The notes beneath the pieces were generated by a model. The model ran no database searches and had not been told where the DNA came from. It worked only from the letters and a program-made list of their open reading frames with translations. A DNA stretch of 64,000 bases from Triticum aestivum (lineage: Eukaryota; Streptophyta; Magnoliopsida; Poales; Poaceae): the NCBI RefSeq assembly GCF_018294505.1, contig NC_057808.1, positions 223,279,325 through 223,343,324 of the forward strand, given 5' to 3'. The position numbers and the translations under genes are program-made. This document shows, piece by piece, positions 23,230 through 34,674 of the stretch (position 1 is its first letter; every line of letters begins with the position of its first letter).

Positions 23230-23600
23230 CATCACAAATAGAAGCCGATAGAAGTAGAGAAAGATCGACATGGAGATGGAGCTATGTGGGGAGCTGCGGC
23301 AGTGGAGCAAGCCGACTCCAAAAGGAAGATGTACCTAGGACGTCGGGCTGTAGCTAGAAGGGTGGTTGGGACGCAACATCAGCCCATACTGCGGGGACCC
23401 CCGATTGGGATGCACCAACTGTGGGTTTTCTCCCTCGCTGATGTCGACCGCATCTACGCAGAACATCATTCCCTTCCCCCAGCGGCGGGATCAGGTCGGA
23501 TATGTGACCAGCGGTGTGGCCACTGTCGTTCTATGCTTGTGAAGAGAGCAACCCAAGCAAGCATGCTTGTAGCTTAGGCTCCTGCTAGTGTATATACAAT
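23230..23600 (-). other. Promoter/first-exon-like module, copy 3
   Basis: Third copy of the module at 10489 and 12391, in the same (minus) orientation: TATATACA box at 23590-23597, then a shared GATC(C/T)G...GTGACCA(G/C)CGGTG stretch and G/C-rich leader. The TCTCCATA-CA-CCATTTTA flank (23612-23640) is also shared with copy 2. It was separated from copies 1-2 by the Gypsy 1 insertion. Confidence 0.4.
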
Positions 23601-23849
23601 GGTTTTCTTTTTCTCTCCATATCAACCATTTTATATTGCGTACGTGTCATTAAAGAGTGAAATGATGGTTGCTTTTTCCGACTAACTTACTGTGTGATTT
23701 GACTGCTCCTTAGTGGCCCCTACACGTACCCCCTACGTGTATGACCGTTCCTGAGTCTCACTTGTATTTATCTCTATTGCATGACATGTAGACAGGATGC
23801 GCATAGAGGAATTTTGTTACTGCACGTTGTTACGTAGTACTACTAGTAC

Positions 23850-24064
23850 CTACTCCCTCCTTCCAGTTCACTACTGGTACTCCCTCCGTCCTGGCTTATT
23901 GGTCCCCTTTGTACTCAATTCATGGGCTCATTATCCTCAAGAAATTGTCTTTACCAATGTATTAATATCGGGAATGCATGCGTGAACATAAAATGATTAA
24001 ACCTTGCATGCAACATTTTGACAAAGCATTGACTTATGAACATGTGAATGTGAGGGACTACAAC
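23850..24064. mobile_element. Left ends of two overlapping Stowaway-like MITEs
   Basis: TACTCCCTCCTTCCAG at 23851 and TACTCCCTCCGTCCTGG at 23875 are both Stowaway-type termini after a TA. Matching right ends lie beyond the large Gypsy element, at 61163-61195 and 61903-61938, so the Gypsy element appears to have inserted into a MITE. Pairing of particular ends is inference. Confidence 0.45.
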
Positions 24065-24069
24065 CTCGT

Positions 24070-25299
24070 TGTGACAGCCTAGATTTTGCCTTCTCCCTTT
24101 TTCCGGACTTCATTTGACCTTGCTTTGAAATTTGGTTTTTGAATCGATTCAAATGGACTTGAACACTTGGGCTTGTCCTTGATTTTCACCCAAGTGACCC
24201 CTCCATCTCTCATTCAACTTTATTTCTCTGAAAAATCCCAAAATCCTTTCTGAAAATCAATTCAGAAACTTGTGCTCCAAAGCAACCCTCATTTTTCTTG
24301 CTTCCAAAAATCTGAGAAAATTCCCAAATATTCTTTGAACCTTGGCCCACCTCCCTGAGCAAAAATATTGCATACTTATTTGGAATATTTTTGCTACATA
24401 AAATCATTTCTGTTCTGGCCTCAAAATCCAGTTTCTACAGCATGTGCATTTTCACTTGATCTTTTGAGGCTAAATTTTCTTGAGCTTGGTTACCTTCCTA
24501 GATAAACCTTAACTCCAGAAGTTTAGCCCTAATCACCTTCTAGAAGGCCTCCGAACTTGGCGACCAAGTTTCTGACCAGAAACTTGCCAATAAGCTCAAG
24601 TCTCATCTGGTCGGCCTGGTAGTGTGCCATCACCCTTCCTAGACCTAACACTGCATGGAAAACACCCCAGACATGGTTTGGCAACGAGTGGGCATCGTTT
24701 CGACCATGCCAGCGCGGTGACCGCATGTGGACACGACTCTGTCAGCGCGCCCGATGCGCTCTACGTCGCGCCCGACCGTTTGTGCATCGCGCGATCGATC
24801 CAGAGCTCGCCGATGCCTGCCGCACCGCGCCACCACCTTCGTCTCTTCACCCTTGACCTCTCCCTAGCGCTCGCCGATGCGGAGACGCCGCAGCGAGCAC
24901 GGGCACGTCGCGGCCAAAAGCCACAGTGCGCCCCGTGCCCCTGTCTTCTTCCTCCACCGCCTCCTGTGCTCGTCCGCTTCTTTGCACAACTCCCGATCAC
25001 TGAGCCCCTCCAGCCCTTGCTGACGCCGTTCGTCGTCGCTCGCTGGCTTCCAGAGAGCTCTGGCGGAGACACGTACCCCCTTCCCCTCCGGCTATAAATC
25101 CGAGCACTTCCCTCCGTTCTGAGCATCCCAAACCAACCACCCAACCTCCACAACGCAGTAGGATAGCCGTAGCCTGGCTGGGCAGGCCTCTGGCCGTTGT
25201 CCCCGACCCGAGCTCGCCGGTGATCCACTGCAGCCCTCCACCTTGCTCGGGTGCCTCTCGAGCTCAAGCAACCACTGAGGCGACTCCCTGAGGGTTCAC
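24070..25299 (+). repeat. 5' LTR of Gypsy A, first part (U3 and start of R)
   Basis: Aligns with 40497-41039 plus 57914-58646. It lacks 41 bp present at about 40672-40712, between two CAAAAT copies. A TATA box GCTATAAATCC is at 25091-25101. Homology stops at GGGTTCAC (25299), where the rearranged block begins; 349 bp of LTR (58647-58995 in the other copy) are missing. Confidence 0.9.
25091..25101 (+). promoter_or_regulatory. LTR TATA box of Gypsy A
   Basis: GCTATAAATCC, conserved in the 3' LTR at 58438-58448. A start about 30 bp downstream would transcribe straight into the coiled-coil ORF that the rearrangement placed at 25300. Confidence 0.65.
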
Positions 25300-26830
25300 G
25301 TGGACGCCATCATCGAGGACGTTGCCAAGGCCGCCGAGGCAGACGCCGAGAAGATCGCCGCCGAGGAGGCCGCCAAGGGCGCTGTTGAGGACGCCGCCAA
25401 GAGGCCTGCCGGGGAGGCCGGCAAGGCTGCCGCTGAGGAGGCCGGCAGGGCCGCCGCCGAGGAGGAGGAGGTGGCTGATGACCGGCCTTCCTCCTCCGCT
25501 GCTTCCGGCTCCGGCAAGTACCTGAGGGTGAGCGACGACTTGTTCGTCCACCTTCCAGGCGCGTCGAGCACCAGGACACCCGTTGAGGGAGAGGTGTTCG
25601 ACGACGAAGTGCTTGCCGCCGCCGGGCTTGAGGTCGTCGACAAGCTGAGCGTTGGTGGCGGCGGCTCGCAAGAAGAGCGGCTCCTCCACGCCATGGGCGC
25701 CAGCTTCCGGAAGCTCCAGGCACTACACCGCACCTGTTTGGACAAGGCTAAGTCCAGGACGGCGGTGGTGGAGAAGGCGGAGGCGGACCTCCAGGAGCGC
25801 GTTACCGAGACGCAGGACTGGTTCCGCCAGGCTCACAAGGAGCTGAAGGATGCCCAGGGAGCTGGCCAAGCACGGCGTGGAGCTCACCATGAAGCTCGCC
25901 GACGTCGAGAAGGCCCAAGAGACAGCGAAGAACTTGGCCACTTCCGTCGAAGCCGCCCAGTCCCAGCACGAGGCCGCACTGAACTCCCGGGAGGAGGACC
26001 TCGCCGCGCGTGAGGAGAAGCTTGCCGCCACGCTTCGCGGCAAGGATGAAGAGGTGGGGAAGCTTGTCTTGCAGCGGACCCGTGAGCTGGAGCAGAGGCA
26101 CCAAGAGGCGCTCGATGCCCAGGCCCTAGTCCACGCTGGCAAGGTGAAGGAGCTGGAGGTAGAGTGGGACGGGCTAAAGGAGCAGGCCCTGAAGCTGTCC
26201 CAGGAGAAGGACATGCTCAACGGCGCTCTGACGAAGGCGCAGGGCGTGGCCATCAGCAAGGCCGGGGAGCTATCCGAGGCCAACAAGTCCATTAAGGACC
26301 TCACGTTGAAGCTGGAGGGCCTCGAGGGGATGCTCACGGAGGCCAAAGCCCGGGAGGGGACCCTGGCCAAGGAGCTGGAGACCGAGAAGCAGCTGCAGAA
26401 GAACGAGGCCGCCGAGCATAAGGATTTCAAGGAGGGCGTGAACTGCTGGATCGGCCGTCTTGAGGACGTCGCCAGCAGGATCACCGCGCAGCTGGCTACC
26501 ATGGGGATGCCAAGCGTGAGGTATGCCCCAGAGCGCAGCGGGACCACCAACGCCAAGCCGAACCTGTTCTTTGAGTGCGTTCTCGGGGCCCTGGAGGAGC
26601 TTCACGCCAACCGGGCGGCCTCGCTGGCTGATGAGGCCCGGAGGCTTTGCCAGGGCGCCATGACCAAGGTTCTCACCAAAGTGGCACACTGGTACCCCAA
26701 CCTCAACTTCGACGCCGCGCTGGAGAGCTTGCCGGAGGATACTGACCTCGCGCCGCTCAGGGAGCGCATCAAGCCCATCATCAGCCGTGTTGGCGGAATT
26801 CTGAGGGTGGAGGGCCAGCGCCGGGATTAG
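25300..26830 (+). pseudogene. Coiled-coil ORF of another Gypsy element, fused to the Gypsy A LTR promoter
   Basis: Two frames (25300-25860 and 25852-26830) join across a 1-nt indel in GCCCAGGGAGCTGG to give about 510 codons. The N-terminal third is Ala/Glu repetitive (AAEEAAKGAVEDAAKR), followed by LHAMGASFRKLQALHR and a very long coiled coil with LAAREEKLAATLRGKDEEVG. The C-terminal block has NLFFECVLGALEELHANRA and HWYPNLNFDAALESLP. This matches the C-terminal type of the plant 'putative gypsy' antisense ORFs, recognised from memory. The neighbouring LTR (27500-28658) is in the minus orientation, so this ORF is antisense to its own element, as in Gypsy 1. The 5' end is truncated at the junction. 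The first in-frame ATG is at 25693, the first ATG after the LTR TATA box by my reading. Confidence 0.65.
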
Positions 26831-27499
26831 GCACCCCGTTTTTTTTATCATCGCTGCAGGTTCATGTCCAAGACAGTTTCCATCTTTAGTTAGAACCGCA
26901 GCAACAATTTGATGTAATATAACTTCTGAAGTACTCTTGATATTATGCATGTTATTCTCCCGTTTGATTTTTTTCCTTGTATGTCCACCCTACGTAACTG
27001 GGTAGGCTTGCCGGTGCGTAAACCCATAAACCCAGGGCGGCGTCTTGGGGACGGATCCCCATTGGCCTGCCGGGTGTGCTTGCTGCCGGGCGAACCACCT
27101 AACCGCCCTTAGCACGGCCGCCCGAACTGTCGAGCTTGACTCGAGTCAGAGTCGGGAGCGTTGCCAAGCGCGGAAGGCTACCCTGCCACCCTCGACGCGG
27201 CCGCTTTGAGCTGTTGAGCGGACTCGAAACAGAGCAAGGGCGTTGCCAATCGCGGGAGGGCCCCTTCGCGTGCAGGTTTTCCATTCATAGGCAAGATTTT
27301 CGAGGACGATAACCTTATGTATAAAAGGAAATAACTCAAGGCTCTGAATGACTTAGCTTTTCTGTCGCCGCGCTGGCGTTCGCAGGCGACGCCTTTTTCT
27401 CCTGGCCGTCTCCTTCTTGGGAGCCACGGCGACAAAGAACTACCAGGCCCTACTAGACCAGATTCTCACAATTGCGCCCCCTACCTAGCGCGCCAAGGA
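26831..27499. other. 3' region of the coiled-coil ORF and primer-site region of the minus-strand element
   Basis: T-rich 3'-UTR-like sequence with GATGTAATATAAC (26911), then G/C-rich sequence with two copies of a CGAACTGTCGAGC/GAGCTGTTGAGCG...GAGCAAGGGCGTTGCCAA type repeat at about 27120 and 27205. TACCTAGCGCGCCAAGGA abuts the LTR at 27500; on the minus strand it follows the LTR and so holds the primer-binding-site position. Confidence 0.5.
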
Positions 27500-28658
27500 T
27501 GTCGGTGTGGAACGACACCTATGGGATAACGAGAATCCCTACTACGGTTGCCGGGGCGCAGGGTTGCGAGAAGAGCAGGATTAGTAATCAGCACAAGGAT
27601 CATTTACCCAGGTTCAGGCCGCGAAGATGCGTAAAACCCTAGTCCTGCTTTGGTGGGTGTATTTCAGAGAGTTCTTGAGCTCTCGAACTAGCTATGGTGG
27701 GGTGTGTGGTTCCAAAGAGCCGAATCCTTCTCCAGTATGCCATGGGCCTCCTTTTATAGTCGAAAGGGGCTGCCACAGTGGCATACAGGAGGTGGAAAGG
27801 CGTATAGTATTGCGAGCTTATCACCCGTATTACAGGACAAGTCGCATTTAATGTGCTGCTGAGGTGTCCCCTAGCTTTATCGGGGACGAGGGCGAAGCCC
27901 GTCCCGTCCGCCGCCGCTCCTCCTTGCTTTGACACGCGCCCCGGCCAGTGATGCGTGCGGCGCCATGTAGGCAGGCAGGCAGCTGAGGTGGCGCGGTGGC
28001 AAGGCCTCTACGAAGATCTACATGCCGCCACGCAGGCGCTTGCTGAGTTGGCCTAGAAGCTGCATGTTGCCACGCAGGTGCCTGCCCAGCTGGTTGGGCT
28101 GGCAGCTGCATGCGAACGGCCGTGGAAACTTGGTTGGTGCGGGACTGGCAGTGGCCCTGCTGGCGTCCTTGGCGAGGGCCTTGCCGTGGCGCGCTGTCGT
28201 CCCCGGCAAGGATCTTGCCGAGGGTCTTGTGGTTCCCCTCGGCAAGAATCTTGCCGAGGATCGCTGCCTTCTAATCCTCATCTTACTTGAATATTCCTTG
28301 TCTTCACAAAGATTTGCATGCCACCACAGGGGTGCCTCCCGAGCCCTGGCCCAACGTGGCTGATGGTGTTGGGGACGTGGGCTCAAGGGTGGCTCGCCCT
28401 GTTGGTGTTTGACGGGCCGCCCCAGTAAGGGGCTTGACGGGGCCGCTGAGGCTCCCCCGGCAAGGGTCATGCCCGGGGAACCTGCTTCGTCCCTCTGCTC
28501 TTTGTAGTCTTGGTCTTGGCGTTGCCCTGGCGCCTCGGGCTTCGGTTTTACCTTGGTTCACCCCCCTGCTCTGCTTGGTGTGGCCGTGGGCGCGGCTCCG
28601 ACTGCCCGTGGACAGGTAAAGGGGTACAAAGGTGTGCCCCTTCTTTTGTACACCGACA
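27500..28658 (-). repeat. LTR (5' in element orientation) of a minus-strand Gypsy element
   Basis: 1159 bp from TGTCGGTGTGG to GTACACCGACA, so TG...CA with an 8-bp palindromic terminal pair. Read on the minus strand it opens TGTCGGTGTACAAAAGAAGG. Only one LTR of this element remains; gag and pol are absent and only the coiled-coil ORF survives. Confidence 0.75.
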
Positions 28659-31551
28659 CATAGCTCAAACCCGAACCGCGCCGCCGTCGTTTTGGTCGCC
28701 GCCTGCCAGGCTCCGGCGACTGCTGACATGGCTAAGTCATTAGCCGCTAACAGCCCCACTGATTAACACTAGAGGCACTGACAGTCGGGCCCCACCGTCT
28801 AACTAAACTTGGTTTAGTATTTGTTTAGATTAAACTAACCCCGCTGGTCCCACAGGTCAGTTTGACCTGGCCACGTCACCTGTTGACCCGACGCCACCTG
28901 TCAGTGATACTAAACAACACTGGGTCACTGACCAGTAGACCCCACTGGTCAGGTTTGACCTGGTCAGCTTCAGTCGACTCGTTGACATCATGCTTGCACA
29001 ATGCTGACGCAGTAAAGTTTTCTGGAATTAAAATAAATCAGAAAATACCCCAAACTTGTAAAAATCATATAAAATCAACCGTAGCTCAGAATGAAATAAG
29101 TTATATATGAAAAATTATCAGAAAAGTTCAATCTATCCATCTGTACTAGTTTCATACATGAAAAATCAACCTAAACCTGCTGTATAGATGAAAACACATA
29201 AAGGGCATTTAAAATGCTTAAGTTTGGAGTTACATTCGAATCCTTGATTCAAATGAGCTCCATTGAACTTGTTGCTGTTTGCATTAGCACAAACAACATC
29301 ACATATACATGCCATGTTCATGCATCATATTGTGCATTGCATTGATTGTGTTTATTCTCTGTTTGTCGGTGTTGTTCCCCCTCGGTAGACGTTGTTCCAA
29401 CGAGGAGATCGATGACACCGATGAAGAGCTATATTATCTTCAGGAGTGCCAGGCAAGCAAAACCCCCTTGTTCATTCCGATACAATCTCACTCTCTCGCT
29501 CCTTCTCTCTTTTACTGCATTAGGACAACAACGTTTCAACTATTACATGATGCGGTAGCTGAACCCCTTTCCTCTGCATGACCTGTCATTGCCACAGTAA
29601 ATAGATGAAACCCACTAGCATGAGTAGGAGTTATTTGAGCCTTGATGTGCCTACTCATTCATGCTTGTTGTCATGTCTGCTACTTCTTAGAGTTGAGTCA
29701 GGTCTGGTTCATCGGGGATGAATTGGAATGTGGTGAACATGTCCTACTGTTGAGAGCTAAGTGTGTGAACACGATTTGGTAAAGGTAGCGGTGAGAGGCC
29801 ATGTAGGAGTACATGGTGGGTTGTCTCATTGAAACCGTCCTCAGGAACTGAGTTCTGTGTTTGTGATCCATGAACAGTTACTACCACACATTGGGTTCCG
29901 ATAACTCGGCCCCTCTCGGCTTATTAACCAACTCGATCTCTGTCCAGGAGTTGCAACTAGTTTCTGGTGTTTGTAGGTAGTGTTAGTAGTCTACCAAGTG
30001 GCACCCGGTACAGGTGGGCTTGGGACAGACTAGGCACCGTGTCTGAGTATGCCAAGTGTCGCCCGTTTGGTGGGCTTGGAACCCTGTACACATCGTTTGG
30101 GGCCGTGAGCGACACCCCGGCTGGATCTCCTTGCGGATGGAACCCGAATAGGCGATAAACCTAGACGAGAGACTTGTGTGGTTAGTCAGGTCGTGGCCGA
30201 CTCCCTTGCCAGGCTTCCTCTTGAAGCTTGCCGAGATACACGATGTGTACATGGTGGTAAGTGCCGAGAGCGTGTGTGAAGAAGTACACCCCTGCAGGGT
30301 TAACATCATCTATTCGAATAGCCGTGTCCGTGGTAAAGGACTTCTGGGTTGCCTGTACAGTTCATAGACAAGTGAAAGTGGATACTCTAAAATGCGCAAG
30401 ATAAGCGTGAGTGCTATGGATGGCGTTCTCGTAGGGAGACGGGAGCGGATCCATAGTGGTGTATCGACATGGTGAATATGTGGACTCGTGTGCGCCACCT
30501 CAAAGAGTTACTTGCAGTCGTAGTTTAGGTTAGCCACTGAGTCAAAGCTGGCTTGCTACAGTTAAACTCCACCACCCCCTTTATTGATACCGATGCATAT
30601 GTAGATAGTTCTGATGTAAGTCTTGCTGGGTACATTTGTACTCACGTTTTCCTATTTTATGTTTTGCAGAGAGACTTCAGTCTCACTAGTAGTTCCGCGT
30701 GGACTTCGACGTTTAGCTTGTAACCTCAGCTACGAGCTTGTACCTTGGGAGGGTCTTGTAGATAGTCAGGCTTCTCAGCCTTCTTCATTTGTAGTTGTCT
30801 GTACCCGGACAATGTTGAGTTTCCGCATGTGCTTGTTTCTTATATGCTCTGTATGTTGGGTCATGAGACCCATGTTTGTAATATCTGGCTATTCGGAGCC
30901 TAATGAATAAATACTTTGAGTCGTAGAGTTTTGTTGTGATGCCATACTGTATTTACACATATCGAGCATATTGCGTGTATGATTGAAATGCTTGGTATGT
31001 GTGGGATCCGACAACCTAGTTGTCTATCCTTGGTAGCCTCTCTTATGGGGAAATGTAGTCTAGTGCTTCCACTGAGCCATGGTAGTCTGCTATAGCCCGG
31101 TTTACCGGAGTCCTGTTAGCCCAGTTGCTACTACTCCGGAACACTTAGACTGGCCGACATGTGTCCTTCTTCAATCCTGTGTCTGTCCCTTCGGGGAAAT
31201 GTCACGCGGTGTCTTTCAGAGTCCTGTTAGCCTACTACAACCCGGATTCCCGGAGTCCTGCTAGCCCAGTTGCTACAGTCCGGATTCACTCGCTGATGAC
31301 CGACACGTTCTTTGCTGGGTTATGTATGCCTGTCCCTGTAAGTTAGTGCCACTTTGGGTTCACGACTAGTCATGTCGGCCGGGTTCTCTGTCATATGGAT
31401 GCTAGCGACACTATCATATATGTGAGCCAAAAGGCGCAAACGGTCCCGGGCCAGGTAAGGCGGCACCCATGGGAATACCGTGCGTGAGGCCGCAAAGTGA
31501 TATGATGTGTTACATGCTAGATCGATGTGACTTAGGATCGGGGTCCTGACA
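28659..31551. mobile_element. LTR fragment of a further Gypsy family, left end deleted
   Basis: The right end ...GGGGTCCTGACA at 31551 is followed by GTCAC, and the intact 3' LTR of Gypsy A has exactly one GTCAC there (58996-59000). This marks an insertion into the 5' LTR at that site. The left partner is lost. No ORF with a recognisable domain; the + strand has an AATGAATAAATAC polyadenylation-like motif at 30902. Orientation is not resolved because TGTCAGGACC is also a valid LTR start on the minus strand. Imperfect repeats of GGAGTCCTGTTAGCC(C/T) occur at 31100-31270. Confidence 0.55.
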
Positions 31552-33457
31552 GTCACCCCCATGTTTTCTATTTATTCAAAATTTAATTCAAAATTTGACC
31601 AGTACTTTGACCAGCCATAACCCCTAAACTACAAGTCCAAATGAGTTGATTCTTTTTGGCATTGTGTTTGTTTTGAAAAGTTCTAGCAGCACACCAAAGT
31701 TGAGATTTTTCCTTGTTGTCTAGAATTTCTGGTGATTTTTAGAGTGGTTCTTGATATTCTATTTTGCTGTTTTTAAATATTTTCAGAGGGGGAAGCTTGT
31801 CTTGAAGATCACCAGAAGGAGTGTGAACCTCCTCTGCACTAAGGCAAGCCACACCAAGATTTGGATGGTGTCATTTCAATATCTATGATTTTTCCAACTT
31901 GAATATGAGTTATTTGCATGCATTTAAATTATTTAAATAAATATTGCATAGTGCTAGTTATGTTGCCATGATTAAATTACTTTAGTATGATACTGGTTGA
32001 ATGCTTGAGCTAGTTTAAGTCAGTAGAAGAAACTTTCATTGAAGTGTTTATGCTTGCATGAATAATGATAGTTTCTTTTTGTGATAAAATGATATTATTA
32101 TTTTTGAGATAATGAAAATGATGATTGCTAATAACCAGTATAGTTTAACCAGTAAGTTCAGTTGATGAATAGTGCAAGTAAGATATTTTGATGATGTTGA
32201 TCTATTGCTTTGAGGGATATGTTTTGCATGTTTAGTAGTTGCATGATCATGGCCTATGATGACTCGAGTTATTTTATTTACAAGATTAACCTGATGTTAA
32301 TCCAACTTGAACATAACGTTGATCGAGTCATGGTGCCACTGAATCTGGTTTTTCCTAGTGCGACCACATTTACCTTTATGGGGAGGTCTTGATTCGGTCC
32401 ATTGCCGTGCCTCTGGTCGGTACCTCCAATGAGGGAAGGTTATGGGCGTGCAGTACCCTGGCCCGGTAAGCAGACATAACCTTCTGTGCCCGTTTGTTGT
32501 TATGGTACCTTGTCCCCGTTTGGGACCGTTTTTGCCACGACGGTGGCCGTTGATGCCTTTGGTAGGCACGGGCCACCCATGACTTAGCCCAGTGGGGAGT
32601 TGGTCGGAGTGGCCGGGAGAGTGTCATGGCAATGGGAGGGTTTCGTCGGAATGCCGTTGGTCCACCCGAATGGGATGACGAGGCCATGGATTCTGTGGTG
32701 TGGGTAAAGTGCGCTACCTCTATAGAGTGTATTTAATCTATCGATAGTCGTGTCCTCGGTTACGGACATAGCTCGTGAGTAAGTCACACCATGGATCAAC
32801 ATTAGTAAATAAACTTGCACACTAAGGTTTTATTGTTGGCACTGGTTATGAGATGAATTTTGTGGGATCATGAATATGATCGTGGCGAGAACCAGAGTGT
32901 TAGTTTCGTTTGTGATCTAGGTATGATCACCGTTTGGTTACGAGGTAACCCGTCTGGTAAGAGAGTCCGAGTGACTCAGTACACATGTTGATTTCACTGC
33001 ATCCGTAGTATCATGTTGCATTGCATTAAACTGATTAATTGTCATGATATTGTTTGCCATTATGTTATGCTTGTTGTGAGCTTGCAAGTACATTCAATGT
33101 ACTGACCTGGCGTGGCATGCCAGATTTCAGGCAAGTCATTTCGGATCGGGAGCTTCCCGCGTCTAGATCGTGTCCACATTGGTGTCCCTGTGCTATGGAG
33201 TTGCACTTCGTCATCGTTCCGCTGCCGCGTAGTTATCGTGATCGAGGCCCCTTCATGTTCATTAAATAATTGACATACTGTTCAGCCACACCGTGTGTGC
33301 CGCTTGGCCTCGCTACTTGATGTAATATCAGACCTATTTTCTGCTAGTATCAATAAAGCGGTTGTTTTCTGTACCAAGTTGTTGTGTGTTGCCAGAAGAC
33401 TTGATCTCTGGGCTGGCAATGCAAGGTAAACCGGTTGCTCTGAGCCAGGGTGCCACA
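31552..33457 (+). repeat. 5' LTR of Gypsy A, second part
   Basis: Aligns with 58996-60884. It includes TCAATAAAGCGG (33352, polyadenylation-like) and ends TGCCACA. Over the last ~140 bp the two LTRs differ at 5 sites by eye. Minus-strand frames at 32297-32820 recur at 59721-60245 only because the LTRs are duplicates. Confidence 0.85.
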
Positions 33458-33462
33458 ACGCT

Positions 33463-33474
33463 TGGTATTAGAGC
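33463..33474 (+). other. Primer-binding site of Gypsy A
   Basis: TGGTATTAGAGC, one mismatch from TGGTATCAGAGC, the complement of the initiator tRNA-Met 3' end. It starts 5 nt after the LTR. The mismatch is again a C-to-T change. Confidence 0.8.
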
Positions 33475-33627
33475 CACGCTGACTATAGGACACGCTAGAC
33501 CGTCGATGTACTAGCTAATCAGTAGTTAGATTAGTCTTAGTGCCGGTAGTAATAGAAATTGATTGTTGCATTGCATGCATTTTATTTGTTGTTATTACTG
33601 ACCGCTTGATGATTGTGAGTGTAGATC

Positions 33628-34413
33628 ATGTACCAGTCTGAGCCAGCCCCATACACATCGCCGCACCTGCTTCAGAATGTGTGGCGACGACTCTACCCAG
33701 AGGGCGCTGATCCAGTGTATTAGGTGTATCAGGAGCATCTGGCCGGATCACTGTACGAGTACTACGCGGAGGTCACTCTACACCACAGCTCACCTTCCGG
33801 CGCTTACACCCGTTCTTCTAAGGGTGGTTTCGCTTCCACGCCATCTCAGGCTATTCAGTTTGCTGCACTCGAGGCTCTTGTAGACTTCCGCTACAACGAG
33901 ATTCACATGTAGACCCAGCCAGGTTTCTTTTTCTACCCGTCTGTGCATGAGAACGGGCGTAACCGCTTTCCTTTTATTGATCCAGCATGCGATCGTCCTT
34001 CTAGCCACCTTTCTCGCTATATCACTGCCAGTTATCTTTTGATCTATGAGTTAGCCCGAGAGCTGACCCGAGCCCGGATCAATCTGGCCGCTGCTTGTAA
34101 TAGGAACCCACCACCTACTGTCGGTTTCACTCCATTTGTTCCGCCAGTCTCTATTACTCCGGTTACTTCTGTGACCACTCAGGGTATCACCAACCCTTTG
34201 GCAGTGACCCCTCGCAGTGCCCCTGCTGCGTGGGCTTTCCTTGTCGCTACTCCTGCAGCCCCTATGCTTAGATCTCGTCCCGCACCTGCCCCTGAGGGAG
34301 AGTCCCCGAGGCAGCGCCGCCGTGTCACTTTTAACCCAGAGGTATCCACTATCAGCTCAGGATCTGAGTCTGACTCAGGAGAGGAGCCCGCCGCAGCGAC
34401 AGCTGAGCACTAG
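33628..34413 (+). pseudogene. ORF0-like gene upstream of gag in Gypsy A
   Basis: It starts at ATG 33628 (MYQSEPAPYTSPHLLQNVWR) and is open to TAG 34411-34413 apart from two in-frame TAG codons at 33721-33723 and 33910-33912. The product would be about 261 residues: an N-terminal half with SLYEYYAEVTLHH and QAIQFAALEALVDFRYNEIH, a middle with DRPSSHLSRYITASYLLIYEL, then a Pro/Thr-rich linker and acidic tail SGSESDSGEEPAAA. It matches a protein type I recall from Triticeae chromoviruses; its function is unknown. It is separate from gag, with a 261-nt gap. Confidence 0.7.
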
Positions 34414-34674
34414 ATCGTTAGAGTATCGCGATAGTCATGATGTTGATGTACGGATGTAGTCGTATGTGTCATGATGCTTAGTTTCATGTATGTGGGTAGT
34501 CGAACCAGTCATGATGTTACCTTTCATGTATGAGTCTATGTATAATTATGTTGGAACCTTTTTATTCGCCCTGATTTCTTTTCGCAGTTTTCTTCTGGGT
34601 TTGTCGCTGGCTTTTATTCCCATTTTGGATATTTCTCATCTTGGTTGCTTTATATTGGGAAAACAAATAATAGG
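34414..34674. other. Spacer between ORF0-like gene and gag
   Basis: Contains repeated AGTCATGATG(T) motifs (34434, 34508) and no coding sequence. Confidence 0.4.

Noticed and set aside
25723..26950. Minus-strand ORFs of 277 and 226 codons under the coiled-coil ORF
   Set aside because: Shadows of a G/C-rich coding frame on the plus strand; no recognisable motifs, while the plus strand has a clear heptad pattern.
32297..32820. Minus-strand ORFs repeated at 59721-60245, apparently conserved
   Set aside because: The two regions are the two LTRs of one element, so similarity is by duplication and not selection.
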